A stretch of DNA of 43,534 bases from an uncultured Planctomyces sp. Its GTDB lineage: Bacteria; Planctomycetota; Planctomycetia; Planctomycetales; Planctomycetaceae. The translations under genes and the position numbers were made by a program. The stretch spans positions 1-43,534 of the forward strand of contig CALGTK010000386.1 in assembly GCA_937904325.1 (NCBI GenBank), given 5' to 3'. Within the stretch, counting starts at the first letter, position 1. The number at the start of each line of letters is the position of its first letter. The notes beneath the pieces were generated by a model. That model saw only the letters and a program-made list of their open reading frames with translations, ran no database searches and was not told the origin of the DNA. This document shows, in pieces, positions 16,507 to 25,537 of the stretch.

Positions 16507-17967
16507 ATGCACACTGTCGAATTTCCTCAAAGCCATTGTCAGGCAGGCGTCGCGCGACGGGACATCACTCCGCCGGTAGGCATTTACCATCGGATGTGGG
16601 GCGCGGCGACGCACGACCGGTCAACCGGAATTCATCGCCCGTTGACCGCCACAGTTCTGGACATGCGGCCGACGAATGCCGAAGCCGCCTCGAAGCCAGT
16701 CGTCTTTGTCGCGATCGACCACTGCCTGTTGTGGAATCGCGAGATGAACGAACTGCTGGACCGAGTCAGCGCTTCGTCCGGCGTAGAACGAATCCAGATT
16801 GTCGTTTTCTTTTCCCATACACACGCCGCCGGACTAATGGGTCATGAACGTGTCGACTTGCCGGGCGGCGAACTGATTCCACAGTACCTCGCCGATCTTG
16901 CTGACACAATCGCCGACGGAATCCGAGAAGCATCCGAACAGTTACAGCAGGCGATTTTTTCATACGGAGCTGGCCGCTGCAATCTCGCCACGAATCGCGA
17001 CTTCAAAGACGAAACACTGGGCAAATACGTCTGCGGCTATAACGCAGGCGGCGAAGCCGACGACACAGTCGGAGTTATCCGAGTCGCCAGCGCGGCTGAT
17101 CACTCAGTCATGGCGACGATTATAAACTATGCCTGCCACCCAACGACGCTCGCCTGGGACAACACCCTTGTCAGTCCGGACTATCCCGGTGCCATGTGCG
17201 AAGTCGTCGAGACCGCAACTGCCGCACCGTGCTTCTTCATTCAGGGAGCATCCGGCGACATTGGTCCTCGCCACGGCTTCGTCGGCGACACGGCAGTTGC
17301 CGACAAGAACGGTCGGCAACTCGGGTACGCCGCCCTGTCGGCTCTGGAAGATCTGCCGCCGGTCGATGCTCAGATGAAGTACGGCGGCGCGGTGATCTCC
17401 GGTGCGACGATCGGAAGCTGGGGCTACGAAACTTCTTCGTCGGCGCAGCGAGCACGGGCTGCGGTCTGGCAGGAGCAAAGATCTGAAGTGGCACTTGCTT
17501 ATCGCGACGATCTGCCACGGCACGACGAGTTGCAGCAGGAAGCCGCCGAATGGAGAATAAAAGAAGCAACCGCGACGAAATCTGGCGACGCCAACACCGC
17601 TCGCGACGCGCGAGCGATGATCGAACGAATGACTCGTCGGCTCGTCCGAGTCGCCCATCTCGATGACGCCGAGTCCTATCCCTATCCGATTCGTCTGTGG
17701 AAAATGGGCGACGCCGTCTGGGTCGCCCTCGACGGAGAACACTACAATGTCCTGCAGCGCAATCTCCGCGAACGTTTCGCGGGAGTACCGCTGATTATCG
17801 GAACACTCGCCAACGGCTCCGATGTCTGGTATCTGCCCGACAAAGATTCGTACGGAAAGGGACTCTACCAGGAAGACGCGTCCATTCTCGACAAAGGCAG
17901 CCTTGAGAAACTTGAGGCGGCGCTGGTCCAGCAGATTGAGAAATTGCTAAAGGTCGACGCTTCATAA
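16507..17967 (+). CDS. Neutral ceramidase N-terminal domain-like hydrolase
   Basis: A 486-residue protein of the neutral/alkaline non-lysosomal ceramidase fold. ATG 16507 is taken as the start, with AAGAG nine bases upstream; a TTG at 16483 would add eight residues but sits almost in the terminator. Motifs: AGVARRDITPP at 13-23, GIHRPLTATVLD at 41-52, FFSHTHAAG with likely zinc ligands at 101-109, NYACHPTTL at 207-215, and FIQGASGDIGPR at 244-255. In known ceramidases the last motif is GDVSPN, whose Ser is catalytic; here the equivalent position is Gly, so true ceramidase activity is doubtful. No signal peptide is visible, unlike most secreted ceramidases. Its place between a sugar-acid transporter and a galactonate dehydratase-like gene suggests hydrolysis of a related carbohydrate or glycoconjugate, an inference. 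Confidence 0.75.
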   Translation: MHTVEFPQSHCQAGVARRDITPPVGIYHRMWGAATHDRSTGIHRPLTATVLDMRPTNAEAASKPVVFVAIDHCLLWNREMNELLDRVSASSGVERIQIVVFFSHTHAAGLMGHERVDLPGGELIPQYLADLADTIADGIREASEQLQQAIFSYGAGRCNLATNRDFKDETLGKYVCGYNAGGEADDTVGVIRVASAADHSVMATIINYACHPTTLAWDNTLVSPDYPGAMCEVVETATAAPCFFIQGASGDIGPRHGFVGDTAVADKNGRQLGYAALSALEDLPPVDAQMKYGGAVISGATIGSWGYETSSSAQRARAAVWQEQRSEVALAYRDDLPRHDELQQEAAEWRIKEATATKSGDANTARDARAMIERMTRRLVRVAHLDDAESYPYPIRLWKMGDAVWVALDGEHYNVLQRNLRERFAGVPLIIGTLANGSDVWYLPDKDSYGKGLYQEDASILDKGSLEKLEAALVQQIEKLLKVDAS

Positions 17968-18046
17968 AACAGCCGCGGCTTTTCGGGAATCAATGAATTC
18001 GCTGTAACTGGAATTCTCTGTTACTAACCGGGAAACATAAACTGTC

Positions 18047-19225
18047 ATGAAAATCACCGCCGTCGAAACTCTCGTCTGTCACGCTCGGATGCGGAACTGG
18101 GTGTTTGTCAAAATTGTGACCGACCAGCCAGGTCTGATCGGCTGGGGAGAGGCCACGCTGGAATGGCACACTCGCGGAGTCGTCGGCGCCGTGCAGGACA
18201 TCTCCGAACTGATCGTCGGCGAGGATCCGCGGCGGATCGAACATCTCTGGCAGATGATGTTCCGTCAGCACTTCTGGCATGGCAACGGGATCGTTCGCTC
18301 GACAGCGATTTCCGGCATCGACATCGCGCTGTGGGACATTGCCGGCAAGGTCGCCAACATGCCGTGTTCGCAACTGTGGGGCGGTCCGGTGCGTGACTGG
18401 ATTCGAACCTACTGCCACCTGGGCGGTGGAAAAATGGAGGATTTTTACGAGACATCCGTCGAAGACGCGAAGCAGTTTGGCGAGCTTGCTCAGAAGGCCG
18501 TCGAAGACGGATACACCGCCTTCAAAAGTATGGCCGTACCGCCCACGATGCCGATCGAAGGGCTGCGACCAGTCCGTCTGGCCGAGGCCGCGGTGGCCTC
18601 GATGCGGGACGCGGTCGGTGACGAGATTGACATTATGGTCGATTGCCACGCGCGGCCGTCTCCGGCGATGGGGCTGCGTTTCGGAAAGGCTCTGGACCCG
18701 TACGGACTGTACTTCTTCGAAGAACCCTGCTGGCCGGAATCTGTCGACGGGCTGGCGACGATCAATCAGGCACTGACAACTCCTGTGGCCACGGGAGAAC
18801 GAGTGACCGACCTGTCGACCTTTCAGGAATTGTTCGCCCGCCGCGCGTGCGAGATCTGCCAACTGGACATCACTCACTGCGGCGGTCTGACTGCTGGACG
18901 CCGGATTGCGGCACTCGCCGACGCTCATCGGATCGCGCTGGCACCGCATAATCCGCAAGGACCGGTCAGCACGGCAGCATCGCTGGAATTCGGATTCTCC
19001 CAACCTGGATACATCATCTGCGAAACCGTTCACAACGACGTCCCCTGGAGAAACGACGTTGTCGACGAAGGATTCACGATCGAACCCGAAGGTCGACTCG
19101 TGAAGCCAAATACTCGCCCAGGTCTGGGCATCTCGATCAACGAAGCCGCTGTCGCAGAGCACCCGTTCGAGCAGGAGTTGCCTCAACGAGTCTTCTATCC
19201 GGACGGCAGCGTCGGTGACTGGTAA
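18047..19225 (+). CDS. Enolase-superfamily dehydratase, galactonate dehydratase-like
   Basis: A 392-residue member of the mandelate racemase/muconate lactonising enzyme family. The N-terminal capping domain runs to about 120 ([23 protein letters not shown], then [13 protein letters not shown]). The barrel carries D199 and H201 in [11 protein letters not shown]225/E226 in [11 protein letters not shown]251 in ATGERVT, D274 in QLDITHCGG and H301 in LAPHNPQGP. The Asp-x-His pair on the second metal-ligand strand and the APHNPxGP segment are characteristic of D-galactonate dehydratase (DgoD) and close relatives, which remove water to make 2-keto-3-deoxy-galactonate. A cytoplasmic location fits the lack of a signal peptide. 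It follows the ceramidase-fold gene by 79 bp. Exact substrate is uncertain, so no gene symbol is given. Confidence 0.85.
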   Translation: MKITAVETLVCHARMRNWVFVKIVTDQPGLIGWGEATLEWHTRGVVGAVQDISELIVGEDPRRIEHLWQMMFRQHFWHGNGIVRSTAISGIDIALWDIAGKVANMPCSQLWGGPVRDWIRTYCHLGGGKMEDFYETSVEDAKQFGELAQKAVEDGYTAFKSMAVPPTMPIEGLRPVRLAEAAVASMRDAVGDEIDIMVDCHARPSPAMGLRFGKALDPYGLYFFEEPCWPESVDGLATINQALTTPVATGERVTDLSTFQELFARRACEICQLDITHCGGLTAGRRIAALADAHRIALAPHNPQGPVSTAASLEFGFSQPGYIICETVHNDVPWRNDVVDEGFTIEPEGRLVKPNTRPGLGISINEAAVAEHPFEQELPQRVFYPDGSVGDW

Positions 19226-19372
19226 ATCGAGATCGGCAAGCGGCATCTTAACTACAACGTCTATAGAGCTGGTTGAAGCGTTTTTCGGCCGAGGCTATAA
19301 ACGACAACTCTATCTTGTTCATTACGTCTTCTCTGTGCGCGCACTGAGCGATTATCCAGCGAAAGCAAACGA

Positions 19373-21157
19373 ATGTCCGACAGCAACGAAGATCAGGTTC
19401 CGCAGAACGACGGTGCAACCCCGACAACTCCTGACAGCACGTCGGTGAACAGCGATATTCAGGAGCCGCCGACATCATTTGGTGGAATCTTTCGCAAACT
19501 CGGCCCTGGACTGATCATCGCGGCAAGTATCGTAGGATCAGGCGAACTGATCGCGACGACAAAGACCGGAGCTCAGGCCGGTATATCTCTTCTGTGGCTA
19601 ATCGTCGTTGGATGCGTCATCAAAGTATTCGTCCAGATTGAACTTGGCCGAGTCGCCATCAGTCAGGGCGAAACGACACTCACTTCGCTTAACCGTGTTC
19701 CCGGACCGCGTCTGGTGGTCAGTTGGATCATCTGGTACTGGCTGATCATGATGATCGTCGGCTTCGGCCAGCTTGGCGGAATTATCGGCGGAGTCGGCCA
19801 GGCAATGGCTCTCGCCAGGCCACTGACCGGCGACTACGTCGAAGCCATCAAGTATCCGTCTGAGGCGGAACTCAAACGGTACATCGCCTGGGACGACGAT
19901 CAGACGAACAATCGCGGTGACCGACTTGGAGAATTATCTCTTGAGCAGCAGAAACGAGTCACCCGTGCTCAGGATGTTATTGAAACACGCCTGGCAAAGC
20001 TCAATCAGGACTCACCGGGCCGTGCCGAAAAAACACTGCAACTGGTTCGAAATCTGATAGAGAGGGAAAAGGACGCCAAGGCGAAAGAGGACGCTGGCGA
20101 GGAGTTCAATAAGAATGACATCCTGGGCGTTGAAAAGGCTGCCGTAAAAAAAACATTAAAGCCCTGGACCTGGGACGACAAATACTGGTCGGTGGTCGTT
20201 GCTGTCATGACAATCGTGCTGCTGGTGCGTGGCAAGTATGGCCTCATCCAGAACGTGTCGACGTTTCTCGTCGTCGGGTTTACGTTCATCACGATCGGAA
20301 ACGTGCTGGCCCTGCAATTCAAGCCGGAATTCGCAATGAGCGCGGGCGAGATCTTCGCCGGTCTGATGCAACTATTGCCGGAAGCCGGCGTCAAACCTCC
20401 TGATTTACCTTACTGGGAGCTGAAACAACCTCTCGCGACAGCGCTCGCCACGTTTGGAATCATCGGAGTGGGTGCGACCGAACTGGTTGCCTACCCATAC
20501 TGGTGTATCGAAAAAGGCTACGCCAGATACACCGGACCAAAGACCAACGACGAAGCCTGGTATCGTCGGGCGAACGGCTGGATTAACGTTATGAAGTGGG
20601 ATGCTTTCGCGTCGATGCTCATTTACACGATCGCCACGCTCGCCTTCTTCTTCATGGGCGTTGCCGTCATGTATCAGAACGGACTCGACCCGGAAGGTAT
20701 GCGTATGGTCAGCACACTGCTTGAGCAGTACGTGCCCGTCTTCGGCGACTACGCCAAGTGGCTGTTTCTCGTCGGAGCAATCGCCGTCCTCTATTCGACG
20801 TACCTGGTGGCCAACGCTGCGTGGACTCGAGTTTACACGGACGCGTTCAAGGTGTTTGGCCTGATGAGCCGCGACAATGAAAAGAGCCACAACCAGTCGA
20901 TCCTGGTCCTTGCCATTGTACTGCCGCTGATTTCAATGAGCCTGTGGTGCAGCGGGATCAATCCGGTAAAACTGGTGCTGCTGAGCGGCCTGATGCAGGC
21001 GATCATGCTGCCAATGCTGGGTTTCGCGGCACTCTGGTTCCGCTTCACAAAAACGGAAAAGCCGATCCGACCGGGCCGGGCGTGGGACGGCTGCCTGATC
21101 ATCTCGTGCATCGGCCTGCTGATCGCCGGTGCCTGGGGTGTTTACAGTAAGCTGTAG
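19373..21157 (+). CDS. Nramp-related membrane transporter lacking canonical metal motifs
   Basis: A 594-residue polytopic protein. A hydrophilic Ser/Thr/Pro-rich N-terminus (1-38) leads to TM1, FRKLGPGLIIAASIVGSGELIATTK, which aligns with Nramp TM1. The metal-binding DPGN is replaced by GSGE at about 55-58. In the TM6-equivalent, GVGATELVAYPYWCIEKGY (365-383), the usual MPH is also missing. An unusual helical hydrophilic insert (about 154-268) separates the early helices from the rest. Roughly eleven hydrophobic segments are visible. Classical Nramp proteins import Mn2+/Fe2+ with protons; some relatives without DPGN carry Mg2+ or other substrates. The TerC-like gene 54 bp downstream, whose family includes Mn exporters, keeps a metal role plausible. 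Substrate is unknown. The ATG at 19373 begins a typical cytoplasmic tail. Confidence 0.8.
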   Translation: MSDSNEDQVPQNDGATPTTPDSTSVNSDIQEPPTSFGGIFRKLGPGLIIAASIVGSGELIATTKTGAQAGISLLWLIVVGCVIKVFVQIELGRVAISQGETTLTSLNRVPGPRLVVSWIIWYWLIMMIVGFGQLGGIIGGVGQAMALARPLTGDYVEAIKYPSEAELKRYIAWDDDQTNNRGDRLGELSLEQQKRVTRAQDVIETRLAKLNQDSPGRAEKTLQLVRNLIEREKDAKAKEDAGEEFNKNDILGVEKAAVKKTLKPWTWDDKYWSVVVAVMTIVLLVRGKYGLIQNVSTFLVVGFTFITIGNVLALQFKPEFAMSAGEIFAGLMQLLPEAGVKPPDLPYWELKQPLATALATFGIIGVGATELVAYPYWCIEKGYARYTGPKTNDEAWYRRANGWINVMKWDAFASMLIYTIATLAFFFMGVAVMYQNGLDPEGMRMVSTLLEQYVPVFGDYAKWLFLVGAIAVLYSTYLVANAAWTRVYTDAFKVFGLMSRDNEKSHNQSILVLAIVLPLISMSLWCSGINPVKLVLLSGLMQAIMLPMLGFAALWFRFTKTEKPIRPGRAWDGCLIISCIGLLIAGAWGVYSKL

Positions 21158-21211
21158 AACTCCCTGCTCGAAATATTCACGTCACAAGTCGTTGCATGAG
21201 GAACTGAATTC

Positions 21212-22003
21212 ATGGACGTATTCTTATCGTTTATCTCGCTTGTTCTGCTGAGTGCCGGCCTCGGCATCGACAATGGCCTGTTGATTGAGTTTTCGTTGAA
21301 AGGACTCAACCTCGACGAGAAGAAACATATGATGTGGCGATCCGTCGCGCTCGTCATGGCGGCTCTGTTAAGAGTCGGATTTCTATTCAGCCTTTCACAA
21401 CTGTCGTTTCTCGAGAATCCGATGCCTCGTTCAAACTGGTTTCCGAATCTGTGGTTTGCTCCCGAAGGTGTCGAGCTGACCTGGATGAGTCTTGTTCTGT
21501 TCGCTGGCGGGCTGATTATCCTCGCGATGGCCGTGTGGGAGTACTACCACAAGTTTCGAGAGGAACTCGAAGGACATTCTCACACCGGGAAAGTTTCAAA
21601 AAGCGGCACCTTCAAAGTGCTCGCCGTCGTTGGCTACCTGGCACTGATGAATGTTCTATTCAGTCTGGATTCCGTCTTCGCCGCCGTCGCAATTATGGAC
21701 CTGGAGACTCAATTCTGGTGGATGGTCGCCGCCATTCTGATCGCCTCGGGTATCATGGTTTTCTGCATGATCCCGCTGAGCGCAATCGTGGCAAAGAACA
21801 AGCACTTCGGAGTGCTGATGCTTTCAATCCTTGCCGTCATCGCCACCAAGCTGCTTGTCGACGGAACCGGCGCACACTTCTCGAACGGTCTGCTGATCTT
21901 CATCATCTGCGTGCTGCTCCTGAACGACGCCGCCCAGGCCATGATCGACAAAGCCACCGCCAAACGAATCGCCAGAACCGCTACTCAGGACGCGTCTGGC
22001 TAG
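21212..22003 (+). CDS. TerC family integral membrane protein
   Basis: A 263-residue membrane protein with about seven hydrophobic segments. The first, LSAGLGIDNGLLIEFSLKGL (about 13-32), carries the TerC-type Asp (D20, the family pattern being L-G-x-D-N). The segment MNVLFSLDSVFAAVAI (about 146-161) carries the second conserved Asp, D153, equivalent to the SLDS(I/V) motif. A charged, His-containing loop (about 111-132, with EGHSHTGK) joins the halves. TerC/Alx/YkoY proteins export Mn2+ or load metalloproteins during secretion, and were named for tellurite resistance. GAGGA lies about nine bases before the ATG at 21212. It follows the Nramp-like gene closely and is probably co-transcribed. No downstream terminator is obvious. 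Confidence 0.8.
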   Translation: MDVFLSFISLVLLSAGLGIDNGLLIEFSLKGLNLDEKKHMMWRSVALVMAALLRVGFLFSLSQLSFLENPMPRSNWFPNLWFAPEGVELTWMSLVLFAGGLIILAMAVWEYYHKFREELEGHSHTGKVSKSGTFKVLAVVGYLALMNVLFSLDSVFAAVAIMDLETQFWWMVAAILIASGIMVFCMIPLSAIVAKNKHFGVLMLSILAVIATKLLVDGTGAHFSNGLLIFIICVLLLNDAAQAMIDKATAKRIARTATQDASG

Positions 22004-22310
22004 GTCTGCTGACTGGATTTGATGTCCGTTTCTTCGGCATCGAGCTCCACAGGGTTGGTTTCAATGTGCATGTATGCAAGAACACATCTCTTATTCGCTT
22101 ATAATGTAAGCTGTAATGTGGGTCTCGTTCATGACTTTTCCCATTCTCCTTGCGTATCAGTCTTCTGATAGTTCGCCCACAGAATCGACCACTCAGACTC
22201 CGATCTTCCGCCAATTCGGGGATGATGTTTAAAATTCCGGTGGCCTTGGAAGGTCACGGATGTGGGAATCTCTATCCTGCTGCCAAATCACTCACGGATG
22301 AGTCCGGAAA
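22004..22310 (+). promoter_or_regulatory. Intergenic region with a candidate -10 element
   Basis: This 307 bp gap before the DUF374 gene holds no convincing gene. A consensus TATAAT sits at 22100-22105, but the bases at the expected -35 position are not consensus, so any promoter there is weak or needs an activator. It would leave a leader of about 200 nt before the ATG at 22311. I see no riboswitch-like fold. Confidence 0.3.
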
Positions 22311-23045
22311 ATGAAGCTCAAAAGCCCTCTCCTGACGAAATTTACGGCCTGGCTTCTGGTTCGCGGAATTCAGGCACTTTACCTGACGGTGCGGCGTACC
22401 GAGGTCTCCATTGACGCCGACACCAACCCCTGCCGTCCCAATGTCAAAGGCCGATACCTGTTCTGCACCTGGCACGACACAATCGTCATGCCTCTTTTTC
22501 ATGGACCCCAGATCGCCACCGCTGGAATGGTCAGCGGACATACTGACGGCTCGTTTCTCGCCTTTGCGATGGAGTTTCTGCACATCAAGCCAGTCCGTGG
22601 ATCATCTGGAAAACGAGGCGTCAAAGCTCTGCGCGAAGCGATTACAGTTGTTCAGAATTACCACATCACAATCACACCTGACGGGCCGCGTGGCCCGCGG
22701 CGAGTCATGAAAGACGGAATCATTTTCCTCGCCGCCAAGAGTGGTCGTCCGATCGTCCCATTGGCATATCGAGTTTCGAGTTGCTGGAAGATATCCGGCA
22801 AATGGACCGACCTGGTCATCCCTAAACCGTTTGCAAAAGTCACGGCTTTTCTGGACGAGCCAATTTACGTACCAGAAAACGCGGGACGCGTAGAACTGGA
22901 CGCTCTGACGCAGGAAATTCAGCAGCGTCTAGACGCGATGTACCAGTTGGCCGAAGACAAATCGGCGGATGCCACCTGGCCAATCAGAATTCCGAAAACA
23001 TTCAGAGCAGAAGCTCCCACAGAGAATGCCCAGCGAGCGGCCTGA
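22311..23045 (+). CDS. DUF374 lysophospholipid acyltransferase-like protein
   Basis: A 244-residue protein of the DUF374 group, related to LpxL/PlsC-type acyltransferases. An amphipathic/hydrophobic N-terminus (about 7-28) would anchor it to the inner membrane. Motifs: FCTWHDTIVMPLF at about 51-63 (the HD-type active-site block), GHTDGSFLAFAMEFLHIKPVRGSSGKRG at about 76-103, and ITPDGPRGPRRVMKDGIIFLA at about 121-141. The last two are DUF374 hallmarks and probably shape the acyl-acceptor pocket. In the related LpxL enzymes an acyl chain is passed from acyl-ACP to a lipid A precursor; DUF374 proteins often sit near lipid A genes, but none is visible here. The short length, against about 300 for LpxL, is normal for DUF374. 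Substrate is unproven. Confidence 0.85.
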   Translation: MKLKSPLLTKFTAWLLVRGIQALYLTVRRTEVSIDADTNPCRPNVKGRYLFCTWHDTIVMPLFHGPQIATAGMVSGHTDGSFLAFAMEFLHIKPVRGSSGKRGVKALREAITVVQNYHITITPDGPRGPRRVMKDGIIFLAAKSGRPIVPLAYRVSSCWKISGKWTDLVIPKPFAKVTAFLDEPIYVPENAGRVELDALTQEIQQRLDAMYQLAEDKSADATWPIRIPKTFRAEAPTENAQRAA

Positions 23046-23283
23046 TGCTCCGGCCGATACTGTCAAACCGGGCAACGTTCGCATACGATCCGGGCTCTCC
23101 GGCAGGAGCCTTGTAGAGTGCTGTCTGCCGCTTCAATCAGCAACTTAAATAGTCATACTGGCCGCCGCACCTTCCCCGTTCGTCTATTCCGATTGAACGC
23201 GTCGCGGGCAAATGAACTGCCGCCAACCGCGGATGTTCAATGCGGCCGTCGTTTTGCGATACTCTTTCTCAGGATTTTTCTTG

Positions 23284-25446
23284 ATGACTTCAAAAATGGA
23301 TGTTTATGCCCTCTGCCCTTGTGGCAGCGGTAAGAAAGTCAAGTTCTGTTGCCATGCCGTGCTCGGCGAAATGGACAAAGTAGCTCGCCTTCACGAAACG
23401 AAACAATCAGCACAAGCTCTGAGTGTTCTCGAGCGTCTGGCTGAAAAGCACCCGGAAGCTCCGATTGTCTTTATTACCCGCACTCAGTTGCTGATGGAAG
23501 AGCGGCGTTTTGACGAAGCCGCAATAACCATGCGAGGCTTCCTCAAAGACAACCCGGACAGTAGCCACGGCATCGGCCTGCTTGCTTATGCTCGCTTTAT
23601 GGATGTCGGTTTCCAGGAAGCGAAACCCGAAATCCACCGAGCGTTTCAAATCTGCCCGCAGTCATCGCCAGACATCATAGGCTCACTCGCCTCGCAGATC
23701 GCCGACGACGTCTTCTACTCGAGCAGCATGTCTGCACGTGAGCACCTGGGACTCGCACTGCGTCTCACACAGGAACAGGAAGAACGGCAGAATCTTTTTC
23801 AGGAACTGATGCGAGTTGATGGGTCGGCAGAGATTCCATTCCCACTTCGAGGTGTCCATTCACTCGAAGAACTCGACGCCCCGGAAGGTACAGAAAAAGA
23901 CATCAAGACGGCCACTCGTCTGTCAGCGCTCGGCTGCTGGGAGATCGCCGCAAAGCTCTTTGACAAACTCAACGAAAAAATGCCGGACAACTGGGCGTTG
24001 TGGAAGAACATCGGATTGTGCCGTGCCTGGGACGCTAACAACTCTGGAGCCGCCGAAGCACTGCGAAAGGCTTCAGAACTGGCCCCCAGCCATGAAATCG
24101 CCGTCGAATGTGAAACCATCGCTCAGCTACTGGAACTGTCTGAAGTCGAAGGCCAGATGCCGGTTAAGGCCGCCCGCTACAAGCTGACTTCAACATCGAT
24201 GACGCTTTCGAAGCTCGATGACTGCGACCGAGCCGTTAGATTGCCAGCAACCAAAGACCAGACAGATGTCAATCCGAAAGTGGTTGGTCGTTATCTGGTC
24301 CTCGACTTCCCGGCACCACCGGACGACGAAGACGTTCGCGACGACAACGTCCCGACCGTCCAGGCAGAAGTTTCAGTCTTTGACCTGAACACTGATGACG
24401 GAGCCGTCGGCATTGTTTCCGTCATTGGCTCCGACGGCAACGCACGTAACGAGGCCATGACGGTCGTTGAAGAAGAGCTGAAGGATTTCATAACGAATTC
24501 AGAAGATGATGAGAACCACGAATCAGATGCTCCGCTGTATTCTGAAAGCCTAGTTCGATCAGTCCTTAACGAACTGACACAGAGTCAGGAACGAAAATAC
24601 TACGGAACGCGTCTGGACCTTGTTCAGCGGAGAGAAATCGCGAAACAGGAAGGTCGCGATTTCGTAGAGAACAAATGGTGCAACACTAAACTCAACCGCC
24701 TCGGTGGCAAGACACCATTGGAAGCAGCCAACGTCCCTGAACTCAGGGTTAAACGAGCAGCAGCTCTGCACGTTCTGGAGTCCATCAGCGACGTCGCGAT
24801 GCTCTACTCAGACAGCACAGAACTGCGCAAGACACTCAACATCGACGAAGAAACGCCGTACGCCGTTACCGATGAAACCGAACTCAACTCACTATCCGTA
24901 CTTGAGTCACACCGGATGCCGATCAGCGAACTGAACGATGAACAACTTGGCCACATCGTTCATCGAGCTTTGCTGATCCGACACGTTCCGTTTGCCTACA
25001 AAGTCCTGACGGAAGTTTCAAAGCGAGGCGTCGACCGAATTCAGGGAATCGACACGTCGATGTTCCAATGGACGATCGCCCAGGTCTGCCGGGAACTCGG
25101 CCATCACGACGAAGCTCTCAAGTGGCTGAAGGAAGGTCGTGAGGATGTCGAAAAAGGCGACAACTTCGAAGAGAAATTCCAGTGGGCAATGCGAGAGTTC
25201 CAATTCCGAATTGAAAACCGCAGTGACCCCGCTCTTCCGGAGTTGATCGACCACCTCTGGAACTTCTATGGCACCAAAATGCCAGGTATTCGCGACGCAT
25301 TAGAGCCAGCACTCAAAGAACTCGGGATTCCGATTCCTGGTGAATCGGCAGGTGGGCTCGTCTTGCCTGACGGCTCCGGTACTCCGGCAACGGCCGATGC
25401 TGATCCGGGCAAAGCCGACTCCAAACTCTGGCTTCCCGGTCAATAG
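23284..25446 (+). CDS. SEC-C zinc-motif and TPR repeat protein
   Basis: A 720-residue cytoplasmic protein. The start is ATG 23284, preceded by AGGA; the frame is open further upstream, but those codons do not look coding. A SEC-C zinc motif opens the protein, YALCPCGSGKKVKFCCH at about 8-24, with C11, C13, C22 and C23/H24 as ligands. TPR-like helices follow: VARLHETKQSAQALSVLERLAEKHPEAPIV, then FDEAAITMRGFLKDNPDSSHGIGLLAYARF, and again near the C-terminus (QVCRELGHHDEALKWLKEGREDVE). The middle (about 330-480) is acidic and less ordered. SEC-C modules bind SecB or other partners in SecA; stand-alone SEC-C/TPR proteins are probably adaptors. The partner is unknown. It is convergent with the TolC-family gene. 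Confidence 0.8.
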   Translation: MTSKMDVYALCPCGSGKKVKFCCHAVLGEMDKVARLHETKQSAQALSVLERLAEKHPEAPIVFITRTQLLMEERRFDEAAITMRGFLKDNPDSSHGIGLLAYARFMDVGFQEAKPEIHRAFQICPQSSPDIIGSLASQIADDVFYSSSMSAREHLGLALRLTQEQEERQNLFQELMRVDGSAEIPFPLRGVHSLEELDAPEGTEKDIKTATRLSALGCWEIAAKLFDKLNEKMPDNWALWKNIGLCRAWDANNSGAAEALRKASELAPSHEIAVECETIAQLLELSEVEGQMPVKAARYKLTSTSMTLSKLDDCDRAVRLPATKDQTDVNPKVVGRYLVLDFPAPPDDEDVRDDNVPTVQAEVSVFDLNTDDGAVGIVSVIGSDGNARNEAMTVVEEELKDFITNSEDDENHESDAPLYSESLVRSVLNELTQSQERKYYGTRLDLVQRREIAKQEGRDFVENKWCNTKLNRLGGKTPLEAANVPELRVKRAAALHVLESISDVAMLYSDSTELRKTLNIDEETPYAVTDETELNSLSVLESHRMPISELNDEQLGHIVHRALLIRHVPFAYKVLTEVSKRGVDRIQGIDTSMFQWTIAQVCRELGHHDEALKWLKEGREDVEKGDNFEEKFQWAMREFQFRIENRSDPALPELIDHLWNFYGTKMPGIRDALEPALKELGIPIPGESAGGLVLPDGSGTPATADADPGKADSKLWLPGQ

Positions 25447-25479
25447 CTCAAGTAATGTGTTCCAGCCAATAAACAACTT

Positions 25480-25501
25480 CGCCAGAAAAATCATTCCGGC
25501 G
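25480..25501. terminator. Candidate bidirectional terminator hairpin
   Basis: CGCCAGAA (25480-25487) pairs with TTCCGGCG (25494-25501) with one mismatch and a 6-base loop. A short second stem, GAGCG-TTTTC-CGCTC, covers 25501-25515. The hairpins lie between the convergent stops of the SEC-C/TPR and TolC-family genes. No long T-run is present, so confidence is low. Confidence 0.35.
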
Positions 25502-25537
25502 AGCGTTTTCCGCTCCCACTTCCGTTGACACAATCTT

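Noticed and set aside
18395-18425. ATTCGAACC, resembling a tRNA T-loop on the minus strand
   Set aside because: It lies inside the galactonate dehydratase-like coding region and no cloverleaf arms can be formed around it.
17990-19246. A 418-residue minus-strand frame opposite the galactonate dehydratase-like gene
   Set aside because: Its translation is rich in Arg, His and Asp with no motif, while the plus strand has complete enolase-superfamily active-site residues.
23090-23115. GGCTC-GAGCC hairpin after the DUF374 gene as terminator
   Set aside because: The stem is only five base pairs with a weak following T-stretch, too little to call.
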